Positions 49,235 through 60,245 of a DNA stretch of 64,000 nucleotides are shown in pieces (the first letter of the stretch is position 1; the number at the start of each line of letters is the position of its first letter). The notes beneath the pieces were generated by a model. It saw only the letters and a list, made by a program, of their open reading frames with translations. It had not been told where the DNA came from and made no database searches. The position numbers were made by a program, and so were the translations under genes. The DNA lies in assembly GCF_013402815.2 (NCBI RefSeq), contig NZ_CP058601.1:2542001-2606000 (forward strand), given 5' to 3'. The stretch is from Natrinema halophilum. GTDB taxonomy: Archaea; Halobacteriota; Halobacteria; Halobacteriales; Natrialbaceae.

Positions 49235-49654
49235 ATGCGACCCAACCCGTTCGACGATATCGAGGAGTTGCTCGACCGACTCAGTCGCCAGGTCGAGGAG
49301 GGAATGACCGCCGGCGGCCTACAGGTCCCGGGATCGGTCCCGATCAACGTCGCCGACACGAGCGACGAGTACGTCGTCACGGCGGATCTGCCGGGATACG
49401 AAACGGACGATATCGACCTGACGCTCTCGGAGGGAACGCTCCGCCTCGAGGCGAACCGGACGGGCGACAAAGCCCACGAGGAAGGGCAGTATCTTCGTCG
49501 CGAGCGAACCAAAACGTCGGCGAGTCGGCGAATCCGCCTGCCCGAACCCGTCGACGAAGAAGCGGTGGTCGCCGGCTTCGAAAACGGCGTGCTGACGGTC
49601 CGGCTACCGAAAGTCTCGGGCGGCGAGGAATCGCGACAGATCGACATCGAGTAG
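49235..49654 (+). CDS. hsp20: Hsp20/alpha-crystallin small heat-shock protein
   Basis: 139 residues from ATG 49235 (MRPNPFDDIEELLDRLSRQV). The alpha-crystallin domain covers about 35-130: VPINVADTSDEYVVTADLPG, GTLRLEANRTGD, RRERTKTSASRRIRLPEPVD, and the typical AGFENGVLTVRLPK near 115. It holds unfolding proteins as oligomers without ATP. It lies 65 bp after bcp, in the same direction; both are stress genes and may be co-transcribed. Confidence 0.92.
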   Translation: MRPNPFDDIEELLDRLSRQVEEGMTAGGLQVPGSVPINVADTSDEYVVTADLPGYETDDIDLTLSEGTLRLEANRTGDKAHEEGQYLRRERTKTSASRRIRLPEPVDEEAVVAGFENGVLTVRLPKVSGGEESRQIDIE

Positions 49655-49886
49655 CCGTCGACCGCGGGCCGCTCGAGTCGGACACGATGTACAGCGTCAG
49701 TTGGTCGAATCCGGACCGAGTGTAGCCACGCGGCGTGGACCGTCGGATCGGCCGGACGAGACTCGATTCGCCGACCGAACGGGGAGAATCGGCAGCCGCT
49801 GACGTTCGCGCAGTTGCGCCACCGGTTCGCCGTCCCGATCGGCTTCTTTCGTGCGTATATTATACCTCGATGATTGCGTTTCGCCC

Positions 49887-50705
49887 ATGGCCCAATTGAT
49901 CGCACTCGTTGTCGCAGGGGTCTTCGTTCTTTTCGGTGGGGTCGTTCTGTCACGGGCGAGTGAAGTCTACGAGCGGTATACGACGATCGAGGAGCTCGAG
50001 ACGGAGAGTGACAACCGAATCGAACCGGGGCGCGAGACGACGATCCGGGGCCCAGTGTACGTCTCCGAGCCAGCGGTGCCGGATCGGAATCCACTCGATC
50101 TGAACGGGGGCGGCTCGCCCGCACTCTGGGCATGGCGGGTCCGCCAGAAGGAGGGAACGGGCGGACAGGGAGGCGGTTCACGATGGCGAACTGTCGACGG
50201 GGAGCTGGCCGTCGGCGAGTTCGCCATCGACCACAGTTGGGACCGCGTTCGCGTGGACGCCGCTACGCTCCCAATCCGGCGGGACGACGGCCCGACCGAC
50301 CCCTTCGACTCGTCGCAGTGCTATCTCGGTGACCCGGCGGAAGACGTCTATCTCGGCGAACTCGATCCCGTCAATCGACTCCTCGAGCGGACCGGATTGG
50401 CCAGCGAGGACGGCGTCCTGAGCGACGTGGAGTTCACGATCAGCGTCGGCGGGACGACCAGCATGCCAGACAAGTATCAGGCCACCGTCGTCCGGTCCGG
50501 CGACGAACTGCTGGTTCGCGGCGAACTGACCGAGACGGTCGACGGATACGTCCTCCGAGGGACCGAAGCGACGCCGCTGGTGATCGCGGCTGGGGATCTC
50601 GAGGCGCAGCGAGACCGGGGACGCTCGGAGGTCCACATGCGCAGGGTGGTCGGCGGTGCACTCATCGTTCTCGGCGCGTTCGTCGCCATACTCGGAGTCC
50701 TGTGA
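49887..50705 (+). CDS. GIDE/MULAN-like membrane protein without a RING domain
   Basis: 272 residues from ATG 49887 (MAQLIALVVAGVFVLFGGVV). Two membrane helices lie at about residues 3-22 and 248-270, with a soluble part between them. The soluble part has GRETTIRGPVYVSEPAVPDR, LWAWRVRQKEG and QATVVRSGDELLVRGELTET. This layout is like the GIDE domain of the eukaryotic E3 ligase MULAN and of short prokaryotic homologues. A TATA-like GTATATTATAC at 49854-49864 sits 22-32 bp before the ATG, so the mRNA is likely leaderless. Function unknown. Confidence 0.65.
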   Translation: MAQLIALVVAGVFVLFGGVVLSRASEVYERYTTIEELETESDNRIEPGRETTIRGPVYVSEPAVPDRNPLDLNGGGSPALWAWRVRQKEGTGGQGGGSRWRTVDGELAVGEFAIDHSWDRVRVDAATLPIRRDDGPTDPFDSSQCYLGDPAEDVYLGELDPVNRLLERTGLASEDGVLSDVEFTISVGGTTSMPDKYQATVVRSGDELLVRGELTETVDGYVLRGTEATPLVIAAGDLEAQRDRGRSEVHMRRVVGGALIVLGAFVAILGVL

Positions 50706-50732
50706 ATTCGTCTCTCGGTTCGGGCGTCGGCG

Positions 50733-51503
50733 CTAGTACCACGCACCGCCCGACGAGACGTTGATGTCCTGGCCCGTGATGTGACGCGAGTCGGCGCTGG
50801 CGAGGTGGACGCACAGTTCGGCGACTTCCTCGGGCGGGACCAGTTCGTCGACCATGAGGCTCTCGCGGACCTCGCCCTCGATGGCCTCGACGGGAACGCC
50901 GTTCTCCTCGGCCTGCCGTTCGAAGACGTTCCGGATCCGTTCGCCCTCGACCGGACCGGGGCAGATCGTGTTGACGGTTACGTCGTCGTCGCCGAACTCG
51001 GCCGCCAACGCGCGGGAAAGCCCGATCAGACCCATCTTCGATGCGGCGTAGGGCGTTCGGTTCGCGTAGGGCCGCTTGCCGCCGATCGAGGAGATGTTGA
51101 CGATGCTCCCCTGATCCGACTCGCGGATGTGCGGGGCGGCCCGTCTGGTCACGCGAGCGACGCCGACGACGTTGACGTCCAGCGTCTCGAGCCACTCGTC
51201 GTCGGTCGTCTCCTCGACCGGCGCGGTGGGACCGGCGATCCCCGCGTTGTTCACGAGGCAATCGAGGCCACCGAAGGTCTCGACCGTTTCGTCGATCGCG
51301 TCGGCGACCGATTCGGGATCGGTCACGTCGGTCTCAAGTGCAAGCGTTCGGTCAGGCGCATCGATCAGCTCCTCGGTCTCGTAGATACCGTCGCTTCGGG
51401 CCGCGAGGACGACGTTGGCGCCCCGATCAGCGAACGTGACGGCGATTTCGCGGCCCAATCCCTGGCTGGCGCCCGTAACGAAGACGGTAGAATTTGCGAC
51501 CAT
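50733..51503 (-). CDS. Short-chain dehydrogenase/reductase
   Basis: 256 residues. The NAD(P) site VTGASQGLGREIAV is near residue 10. NNAGIAG is near 86, the catalytic Ser is in IVNISSIGGK near 137, and the Tyr-x-x-x-Lys pair is in YAASKMGLIGLSRALA near 151. The C-terminus GQDINVSSGGAWY is typical of FabG-like enzymes. The substrate (sugar, 3-oxoacyl or other) cannot be told. It is divergent from leuS, with about 175 bp in between. Confidence 0.92.
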   Translation of the reverse strand: MVANSTVFVTGASQGLGREIAVTFADRGANVVLAARSDGIYETEELIDAPDRTLALETDVTDPESVADAIDETVETFGGLDCLVNNAGIAGPTAPVEETTDDEWLETLDVNVVGVARVTRRAAPHIRESDQGSIVNISSIGGKRPYANRTPYAASKMGLIGLSRALAAEFGDDDVTVNTICPGPVEGERIRNVFERQAEENGVPVEAIEGEVRESLMVDELVPPEEVAELCVHLASADSRHITGQDINVSSGGAWY

Positions 51504-51679
51504 ACAGCGTGATCAGACGAGACGAGAATAAAAGTTCCCACCACTGGGCCGGTCGCACGGACTCGTCTCGACCCGCTGGATCGGCGGAATCGGGGCACGC
51601 GAACCGCCGAACCGACTCATCGCCCGACAGAGGTATGGAAAGGTATAGGATGGCGTCACCACCATACGTATATAAGCAA

Positions 51680-54328
<2,649 letters not shown>

Positions 54329-54680
54329 CGTCTCACCGCCGGCCAGACGAACCTGAGCGGCGACCTGACGACGTCTGATCGACGGCCGCATTCGGTCCAA
54401 CCGGGTCTGCCCACTGCCGTTTGCTGACTCGAGGGAGACGTGATTGACAGACCGTTCTCGACTCGCCGCCGATTAGTAGTATATTTGCTTATGTTTTTTC
54501 TGATGACCGCTGTGAGCCACAGACTGGTCGAATACTGTATTGAACTGGTGTTCCTGTAAGAGATAGCGAATGAGTAGCATTCAGCATAATAAATTCAATC
54601 GATACATTCAATGTACATGGAATAGCAATAAGTGGGAAGGCATTGGACAATTTCGCGCCCTATGAACCATTCATGTTACT
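54329..54680. other. AT-rich promoter region of the transducer-opsin operon
   Basis: About 350 bp, with the part at 54470-54680 strongly AT-rich. It has no gene. It carries an inverted repeat at 54603-54615 and AT-rich stretches such as CATAATAAATTC at 54585-54596 that could be TATA elements. Confidence 0.55.
54603..54618. promoter_or_regulatory. Candidate operator, nested palindromes
   Basis: TACATT-C-AATGTA (54603-54615) is a perfect 6-bp-arm inverted repeat; it overlaps ATGTACAT (54611-54618), itself a palindrome. It lies about 65 bp before the htr start codon, in the promoter area, where a regulator could bind. No function is proven. Confidence 0.4.
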
Positions 54681-56939
54681 ATGGCAATAGATGACCGCCT
54701 CCCAGATCGACTCAGAGAAACGTATAGCGTAAAAATAGGAGTCCTGTTCGTGGTGGTCGCCGTGACGACGCTTCTCGTTGCTGCGCTCTTTTTCGGCTAC
54801 GTCTCCAGTACCGTCGGCCCGGCGGCGGAAGCCCACTTCAGCGATCAGACCGACGACCGAAGTGACGTCGCTGCGGCCTGGTTGACGACGAACGCGGAAA
54901 CGGCAACCGGACTCGCCACTGACGGGACTCTCCAGGACGGAAGCACCGCAGAGGTAGAAGAGCGGCTCGCGGCCGTACAATCCGCTCGGTCAGATCGGAT
55001 CGCAGCGATCCACTATCTCGACGGTGACGGGACCGTTCTCGCGAGCAGCGATGACGGGGCAACCGAACAGGAGTTCTTCGAAGCAGCCGGCATCGAAGGC
55101 ACAACAGATGGACCGGGCCCTGTCCATCAGGGGCTCTCGACCGACGACTCGGTCTTGTCGTTCGTTACAGGCGTCGAGCGCGGGGACGGCAGCCAACGGT
55201 ACGTGGTCGTCTCCGTTCCCATCGACGGGTTCACGACAGCGCTACAAACTGACGAATCCAGTCGGACGGTCGTCACAAACGCCGACAGCGAATCGATCGC
55301 CGCGGTCGGCGAAGAAGCACCCGTCGGCGACGAAGCTGTTCTAGCTGCAACCTCTCCGGACTCGGACAGCGTCGCTACGGGCGTCCCCGATGGGACCGAC
55401 ACGGAATACGCGGCGACGGCGGCGACGATCGACGTCGGCGACAGTTCGCTGACGGTCTCGACCTACGATACCGCGTCGACCGTATACGGTCCACAAAAGG
55501 CTGCTTCATCGGCGTTAGTTGCCTTGCTGTTGATCTTCACCCTTCATCTCGGGCTCGTCGGGATCGTCCTCGGGGGCAACATGTCCCTGAACCTCCGTCG
55601 GCTCGCGAGCAAGGCCGAGCGGATGGGCGAGGGCGACCTTACGGTCGAACTCGAGACCGACCGGATCGACGAGGTCGGAATCCTGTACAATTCGTTCGCC
55701 TCGATGCGGGACTCGCTCAGACAGACGCTCGACGACCTCGAAGAGCAGCGCCAGCGCGCCCGCGACGCCCAGCAACGAACCGAACAGCGAAATCGCGAAC
55801 TCGTCGCCGAAGCCGAACGGTACAGCGAGGTCATGTCCGCGTGTGCCGACGGCGACCTCGAGCGCCGACTCGAACCCGAAACCGACCACGATGCATTGGT
55901 GTCGATCGCCACCGCGTTCAACGAGATGATCGACGACCTCGAGGACGCCGTCACGAAGGTCAAGGCGATTTCGGCCGACGTCGCCCGCACGAGCACCGAA
56001 GTCCAGACCAGTTCCGACGAAATTCGGCGGGCGAGTGCGGAAGTCACCACGTCGATCCAGGAGATCTCGAACGGATCAGCAAAGCAGGCGGACGACCTGG
56101 CCGTTGCGACGACGGAGGTCAAGGAAATGTCCGCGACCGTCGAGGAGGTCGCGGCGGCAACGAGTAACATCGCCGACCAGTCGAGTCAGGTCGACGAACT
56201 GGCCACGGACGGCCGGCGGGCGGCCGAGGAGACGAGGACGGAAATGCACACCGCCAGCGAACAGACGGAATCCGTCGCCGAGACGATCCGAGCGCTCGAC
56301 GAGGAGGCAGATCAGATCCAGGAAATCGTCGAGTTAATCGACGAAATCGCCGGCCAGACCAACATGCTCGCGTTGAACGCGGCCATCGAATCCTCCCGAT
56401 CCCAGAGTGCCTCCAACGAAAGCGGCGGCTTCCAGGCCGTCGCCGACGAGGTCAAAGAACTCGCAAACCAAACTCAAGAGGCGGTCGGAGACGTCGAAAC
56501 CATGATCGAATCGATACAACGGCGGGCGACGAAAAGCGCAGCGCAAATCGAGGAAACCGAGACGATGATCGGGTCGGCAACCGACGGGGTCGACGACCTC
56601 TCGCGAAAACTCGACCGGATCGCAGCGGAAATCGAACAGGTAGCCGCCGGCGTCGAAGAGATCGACCAGGCGACCGACGAGCAAGCCGAATCCGCGGAGG
56701 AACTCGCGACGATCGTCCAGGACGTCGCGAGCGTCGCCGACGAGACGACATCGCAAGCCCAGCAGGTCGCCGCGGCCGCCGAGGAGACGACGGCGACGAT
56801 CAGCGACGTCTCGACCGAAGCGACGCGACTCGACGAACGGGCGACGGTGCTCGCCGATGCCGTCGACGAGTTTACCGTCTCGGCGCCGCCGGCCGATCCG
56901 TCTGCTACTGCACCGGTATGGGACGGTGATTCGCAATGA
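54681..56939 (+). CDS. htr: Halobacterial-type transducer (methyl-accepting) paired with an opsin homologue
   Basis: 752 residues. TM1 lies at about 18-42, and an outside domain of about 230 residues follows (43-272; two alpha-beta parts, DRIAAIHYLDGDGTVLASSD and QRYVVVSVPIDGFTTAL, like a Cache fold). TM2 is at 274-298, HAMP domains near 299-352 and about 385-435, and a long coiled-coil signalling rod extends to residue 735. The hairpin tip IDEIAGQTNMLALNAAIES is conserved, but the next turn (SRSQSASNESGGFQ) is about three residues longer than usual. The layout equals HtrII. The stop codon overlaps the opsin gene start (ATGA at 56936-56939), so the two proteins are made together. It should drive CheA/CheW and the flagellar motor. 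Confidence 0.9.
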   Translation: MAIDDRLPDRLRETYSVKIGVLFVVVAVTTLLVAALFFGYVSSTVGPAAEAHFSDQTDDRSDVAAAWLTTNAETATGLATDGTLQDGSTAEVEERLAAVQSARSDRIAAIHYLDGDGTVLASSDDGATEQEFFEAAGIEGTTDGPGPVHQGLSTDDSVLSFVTGVERGDGSQRYVVVSVPIDGFTTALQTDESSRTVVTNADSESIAAVGEEAPVGDEAVLAATSPDSDSVATGVPDGTDTEYAATAATIDVGDSSLTVSTYDTASTVYGPQKAASSALVALLLIFTLHLGLVGIVLGGNMSLNLRRLASKAERMGEGDLTVELETDRIDEVGILYNSFASMRDSLRQTLDDLEEQRQRARDAQQRTEQRNRELVAEAERYSEVMSACADGDLERRLEPETDHDALVSIATAFNEMIDDLEDAVTKVKAISADVARTSTEVQTSSDEIRRASAEVTTSIQEISNGSAKQADDLAVATTEVKEMSATVEEVAAATSNIADQSSQVDELATDGRRAAEETRTEMHTASEQTESVAETIRALDEEADQIQEIVELIDEIAGQTNMLALNAAIESSRSQSASNESGGFQAVADEVKELANQTQEAVGDVETMIESIQRRATKSAAQIEETETMIGSATDGVDDLSRKLDRIAAEIEQVAAGVEEIDQATDEQAESAEELATIVQDVASVADETTSQAQQVAAAAEETTATISDVSTEATRLDERATVLADAVDEFTVSAPPADPSATAPVWDGDSQ

Positions 56940-57700
56940 TACCCGCGGAGACGCTCTATCGGATCATGTTCTACGTGATGGCAGCGGCGACCGGACTCTT
57001 CCTGTTGTGGGTCGCCCAGTTTCCCGAGGGCAAGCGCCGGTACTATCTCCCGGTTCCGATCATATGCGGAATACTCTCGCTGGCGTACTTCGGAATGTCG
57101 ACACAGCAGTTTTTCGTGACGACTCCGACCGGGCAACCGGTTCAGGTGAGCCGGTACATCGAATACTTCACCGTGGGACCGATGATGGTGACCATCACGG
57201 GTATGGTCGCCGGTGCATCGCGCAAACAGCTGATCACACTCAATGCCCTCCAGATCTCCTGGACGAGTGCCACGGTCGCCGGATACTTCCTGACGGAACC
57301 AACCGTCTACGTCGCTAACATCGCGAATTTCGTTCTCCTGGGTCTGTTGGCTTACTGGCTGATCTGGCCGATCACACGGCAATCTGGCAATCAAAGTGGC
57401 GAGCGCGTCCTGCTCTATGGCAAACTGCGGAACCTGCTGTTGTTGCTCTTCGGAGCCTACCTCGTCGTCGGCCTCCTGTCGCGGCAGGGCTTCGGGCTAC
57501 TCAACGCCTTCAGCGGGATCTTCGTCGGGAGTTATATCGACGCACTCACTCGAATCGGGTTCGGCGTGCTGGTACTCCGGGCGACCGGCGCAACCGGCCA
57601 ACTCATCGAGGAGTTGGAGTCCGGGGACATGGGCGACGACGGGTCGGACGGCGTCACCCTCGAGTCATCCGAAGAATCGTCGGTCGAACTGGCTGACTGA
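56936..57700 (+). CDS. Sensory-rhodopsin-like protein lacking the retinal-binding lysine
   Basis: 254 residues, seven helices, clearly a microbial opsin close to sensory rhodopsin II: RRYYLPV after helix A, RYIEYFTVGP in helix C, TLNA in helix D, LRNLLLLLFGAY in helix F, and SYIDALTRIGFG in helix G. In SRII helix G reads YLDLVTKVGFG; here the Schiff-base Lys is Arg (R206, codon CGA at 57551-57553), so no covalent retinal bond can form in the usual way. The counter-ion Asp of helix C is Glu (E76). Pocket Trp residues are Tyr (Y77), Phe (F172) and Gly (G179). Helix G Tyr, Asp and Thr (Y200, D202, T205) and helix F Tyr (Y175) are kept. It likely works with the overlapping transducer as a non-photic sensor part. 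Confidence 0.85.
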   Translation: MIPAETLYRIMFYVMAAATGLFLLWVAQFPEGKRRYYLPVPIICGILSLAYFGMSTQQFFVTTPTGQPVQVSRYIEYFTVGPMMVTITGMVAGASRKQLITLNALQISWTSATVAGYFLTEPTVYVANIANFVLLGLLAYWLIWPITRQSGNQSGERVLLYGKLRNLLLLLFGAYLVVGLLSRQGFGLLNAFSGIFVGSYIDALTRIGFGVLVLRATGATGQLIEELESGDMGDDGSDGVTLESSEESSVELAD

Positions 57701-57780
57701 CGACCACGGTCGCTCTCCTGCTGTCGGGACGACGCCGCTATGCGATAGAATCACCACCGGATCTGACAGCTAACTATCCA

Positions 57781-57804
57781 TTTTATACGCTCGTACGTCG
57801 TACG
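57781..57804 (+). promoter_or_regulatory. TATA box with overlapping CGTACG repeats
   Basis: TTTTATAC at 57781-57788 is followed by CGTACG-T-CGTACG (57792-57804), two palindromic hexamers that lie between the TATA box and the likely transcription start of the DUF2071 gene (ATG 57834). A repressor bound there would block initiation. Confidence 0.45.
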
Positions 57805-57833
57805 GTTTACTACAGTATTTGTTGATTCAGAGG

Positions 57834-58610
57834 ATGAACGAACAACGCACGGATTCGTCTCGATGGACGTTCACAGGTGGGTCGGAATTGAAAGTACCAC
57901 ACGTCGCTTCGATGACCTGGCGTGATGGGTTATTTGCACACTGGCCGGTCGATCCAGACGAACTTCGACCGCACATCCCGGGGCAAATGCACCTCGAGAC
58001 GCGGGACGGCCACGCCTGGGTGAGTATCCTCCCGTTCGTACTCACGAACGTCGGGTTTCGGGGAACGCCGTCGATACTGCGGTTCGCGTTCGCCGAACTC
58101 GCCGTCAGGACCCGCGTTCGGTATCGGGGCGAACCCGGCCTCTACTTCTTCAGCATCGATATCGGAAACTCGCTGATCGCCACGACCATCGGTCAGGCCG
58201 CTCGGTTTCCCGTTTCCCGTGCCCGGACGCGAGTCAGCGCGACCGAACGCAACCACATTAGATTCTCGAGCGAGCGGACGGGTCGAGACGGTGGCATTCC
58301 AGCCACGTTCGCTGCGGCCTACCGCCCTGACGGCGAACCGTTCACTGCCGAACCGAATACGCTCGCTTACTGGCTCACCGCACGTCGACGATTCTACGCG
58401 TCGACCGATCGCGGCGTTATCGCAGTCGAGATCGCACACGAACCGTGGCCGCTCCAGCCCGCTACCGCGAGTATCGAGGAGAATACACTGTTCGATTCCA
58501 ACGGGCTGCCGACGCCGACCGACGATCCGATTTTCTACTATGCAGACAAACTGTCGATGACCGTCTCGATGCCACGTCGGCCCGGTACGCCGGATTCCTC
58601 TCACGGCTAA
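57834..58610 (+). CDS. DUF2071 (YqjF-like) protein
   Basis: 258 residues from ATG 57834 (MNEQRTDSSRWTFTGGSELK); an in-frame TTG 15 bp upstream is less likely. The DUF2071 pattern is seen throughout: MTWRDGLFAHWPVDPDELRP, GHAWVSILPFVLTNVGFRGT, ELAVRTRVRYRGEPGLYFFS and HEPWPLQPATASIEENTLFD. The family is found in bacteria and haloarchaea and has no known activity; an acetoacetate-decarboxylase-like fold has been proposed. It follows the opsin gene by 133 bp, with its own promoter. Confidence 0.88.
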   Translation: MNEQRTDSSRWTFTGGSELKVPHVASMTWRDGLFAHWPVDPDELRPHIPGQMHLETRDGHAWVSILPFVLTNVGFRGTPSILRFAFAELAVRTRVRYRGEPGLYFFSIDIGNSLIATTIGQAARFPVSRARTRVSATERNHIRFSSERTGRDGGIPATFAAAYRPDGEPFTAEPNTLAYWLTARRRFYASTDRGVIAVEIAHEPWPLQPATASIEENTLFDSNGLPTPTDDPIFYYADKLSMTVSMPRRPGTPDSSHG

Positions 58611-59086
58611 CGCTGTCCAGTTGCGCCTTCGTCTCGTGTGGCCGAATTCCGGGAAGTTCGTTCGTGTGTTTTTCCTCGCGGAAACGTCGGACAGGCACTG
58701 GTCCGGCAGAACGATGCTTTGTGAGGCACCGAATCGGCAGCCGATACAGCCAGCTGACTGCACCGCGCCGTGACGCTGTCGTCGAATCTGAGAAACGCAT
58801 TCATACCGCAGTTTGCCGTCGCTGAACTCGAGTTTCGTGTGGCCGATTCGGTCCGCTGATCGGCTGGGCTCGATCTCGGACTCTCGCCGTTGTGAACGAT
58901 CATCGGTCGAACCATCGTTCTACCCGTCTCCCTTTCTCCCGAATCGGCGTCGATGATACCGAAGGAACTCGCGGCATGTAATCGAGCGAGCCGCGGGGAC
59001 GAAGCGGCAAATAGTCAGCTGGATACGCTGTAGCGGGCCTGCGTTCACGAGGCGGCGTTTACCAACTGACTGTACGCGTTCACCCG
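58611..59086. other. Intergenic region between convergent genes
   Basis: About 475 bp. Open frames here are arginine-rich and have no family likeness. I see no RNA gene or repeat. Confidence 0.4.
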
Positions 59087-60079
59087 CTATCGGCCGGAAT
59101 CGATCATTTCGAAATCGTACCCGGCCTCGTTCTCTCGAGCGGCTTCGTATACGACGTGTGCGGCCGCGACGTCCTGTATCGCGAGCCCGGTCGAGTCGAA
59201 AACAGTGATGCCGAGGTCGTCGGTCCGCCCCTCCTTCGTCCCCACGACCAGTTCGCCGATCTCCCCGTGAATGTCCGCATCCGTCAGCGTTCCCGCACTG
59301 TAGGGGACGTTGATCTCGCCAGAGTGGGTACACTGCTCGTGATCGTCGATGACGATCCGCGCCGCTGCGAGTACTTCGTCAGCCAGTTCGTGCTTGTCCT
59401 CCGCATCGGCACCGATGGCGTTGACGTGGGTGTGGTCGCCGACGTCCTCAAGGCCCACGATCGGATCCTCGACCGGCGTCACCGTCGAGAGTACGTCGCA
59501 GTGACCCGCTTCAGAAATGGAGCCGCCGCGGATATCGAATCGATCCTCGAAGGCCGCAACGAACCGCTCGACCCGCTCTTCGTCGGGATCCGAGACGACG
59601 ACGGTCTCGATCGGGCGAACCTCGCTGATCGCCTCGAGTTGGGTGTAGGACTGAACGCCGGCCCCGACGAGACCGAGGCTCGACGCGTTCGCCACGGCGA
59701 GATAATCCGTGGCCACGGCGGCCGCAGCGCCGGTTCGTTTCATCGTGAGGGACGTGCCGTCCATGATCGCCAGCGGGAACGCGGTTTCGGGGTCGGAGTA
59801 GATCATCGTTCCCAGGACGGTTGGCAGGTCGTGGTCAGCGGGGTTGTCCGGGTGGACGTTGACCCACTTCAGCCCGGCGGCGTCCCACTCTCCCGTATCG
59901 AGATAGGCGGGCATCGACCGGAAGTCACCGTTGTACTGTGGAAGGTCGATATACGATTTCGCGGGCATCTGCGTCGTTCCGCGTTCGAAGGCCGCAAACG
60001 CCTCTTCGACGGCATCGATGACGGCGTCGAGTCGTGCGTATTCGTCGACGTCGTCGCTGTCCAGAAGTAGCGAGTTCAT
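59087..60079 (-). CDS. Ornithine cyclodeaminase / alanine dehydrogenase family enzyme (second copy)
   Basis: 330 residues (ATG 60079). The N-terminal part has KSYIDLPQYNGDFRSMPAYL, typical of alanine dehydrogenase (AlaDH)/OCD enzymes where Lys binds the substrate carboxylate. Then come LAIMDGTSLTMKRTGAAAAV, the Rossmann site SLGLVGAGVQSYTQLEAIS near residue 133, HTHVNAIGADAEDKHELADE near 220, and LGITVFDSTGLAIQDVAAAH near 292. This copy keeps more of the canonical residues than the 33818 homologue and is closer to archaeal alanine dehydrogenase. It reversibly makes pyruvate and ammonia from alanine, or a related reaction. Confidence 0.9.
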   Translation of the reverse strand: MNSLLLDSDDVDEYARLDAVIDAVEEAFAAFERGTTQMPAKSYIDLPQYNGDFRSMPAYLDTGEWDAAGLKWVNVHPDNPADHDLPTVLGTMIYSDPETAFPLAIMDGTSLTMKRTGAAAAVATDYLAVANASSLGLVGAGVQSYTQLEAISEVRPIETVVVSDPDEERVERFVAAFEDRFDIRGGSISEAGHCDVLSTVTPVEDPIVGLEDVGDHTHVNAIGADAEDKHELADEVLAAARIVIDDHEQCTHSGEINVPYSAGTLTDADIHGEIGELVVGTKEGRTDDLGITVFDSTGLAIQDVAAAHVVYEAARENEAGYDFEMIDSGR

Positions 60080-60245
60080 AGTGGCGAATATTGCGGGCGG
60101 CTACTTAGTTCGTCGTACATCGGCAGTGGAGGCGATTCCGGGATTGAACGGGACGACCGGAGTCGGTCCGGAACGAGCGCTGAACGGAAGCGCCGGGTGA
60201 CCCACAATAGCCGTTCGAGCGGGTCCCACCGGCGGAGCGACCGCT

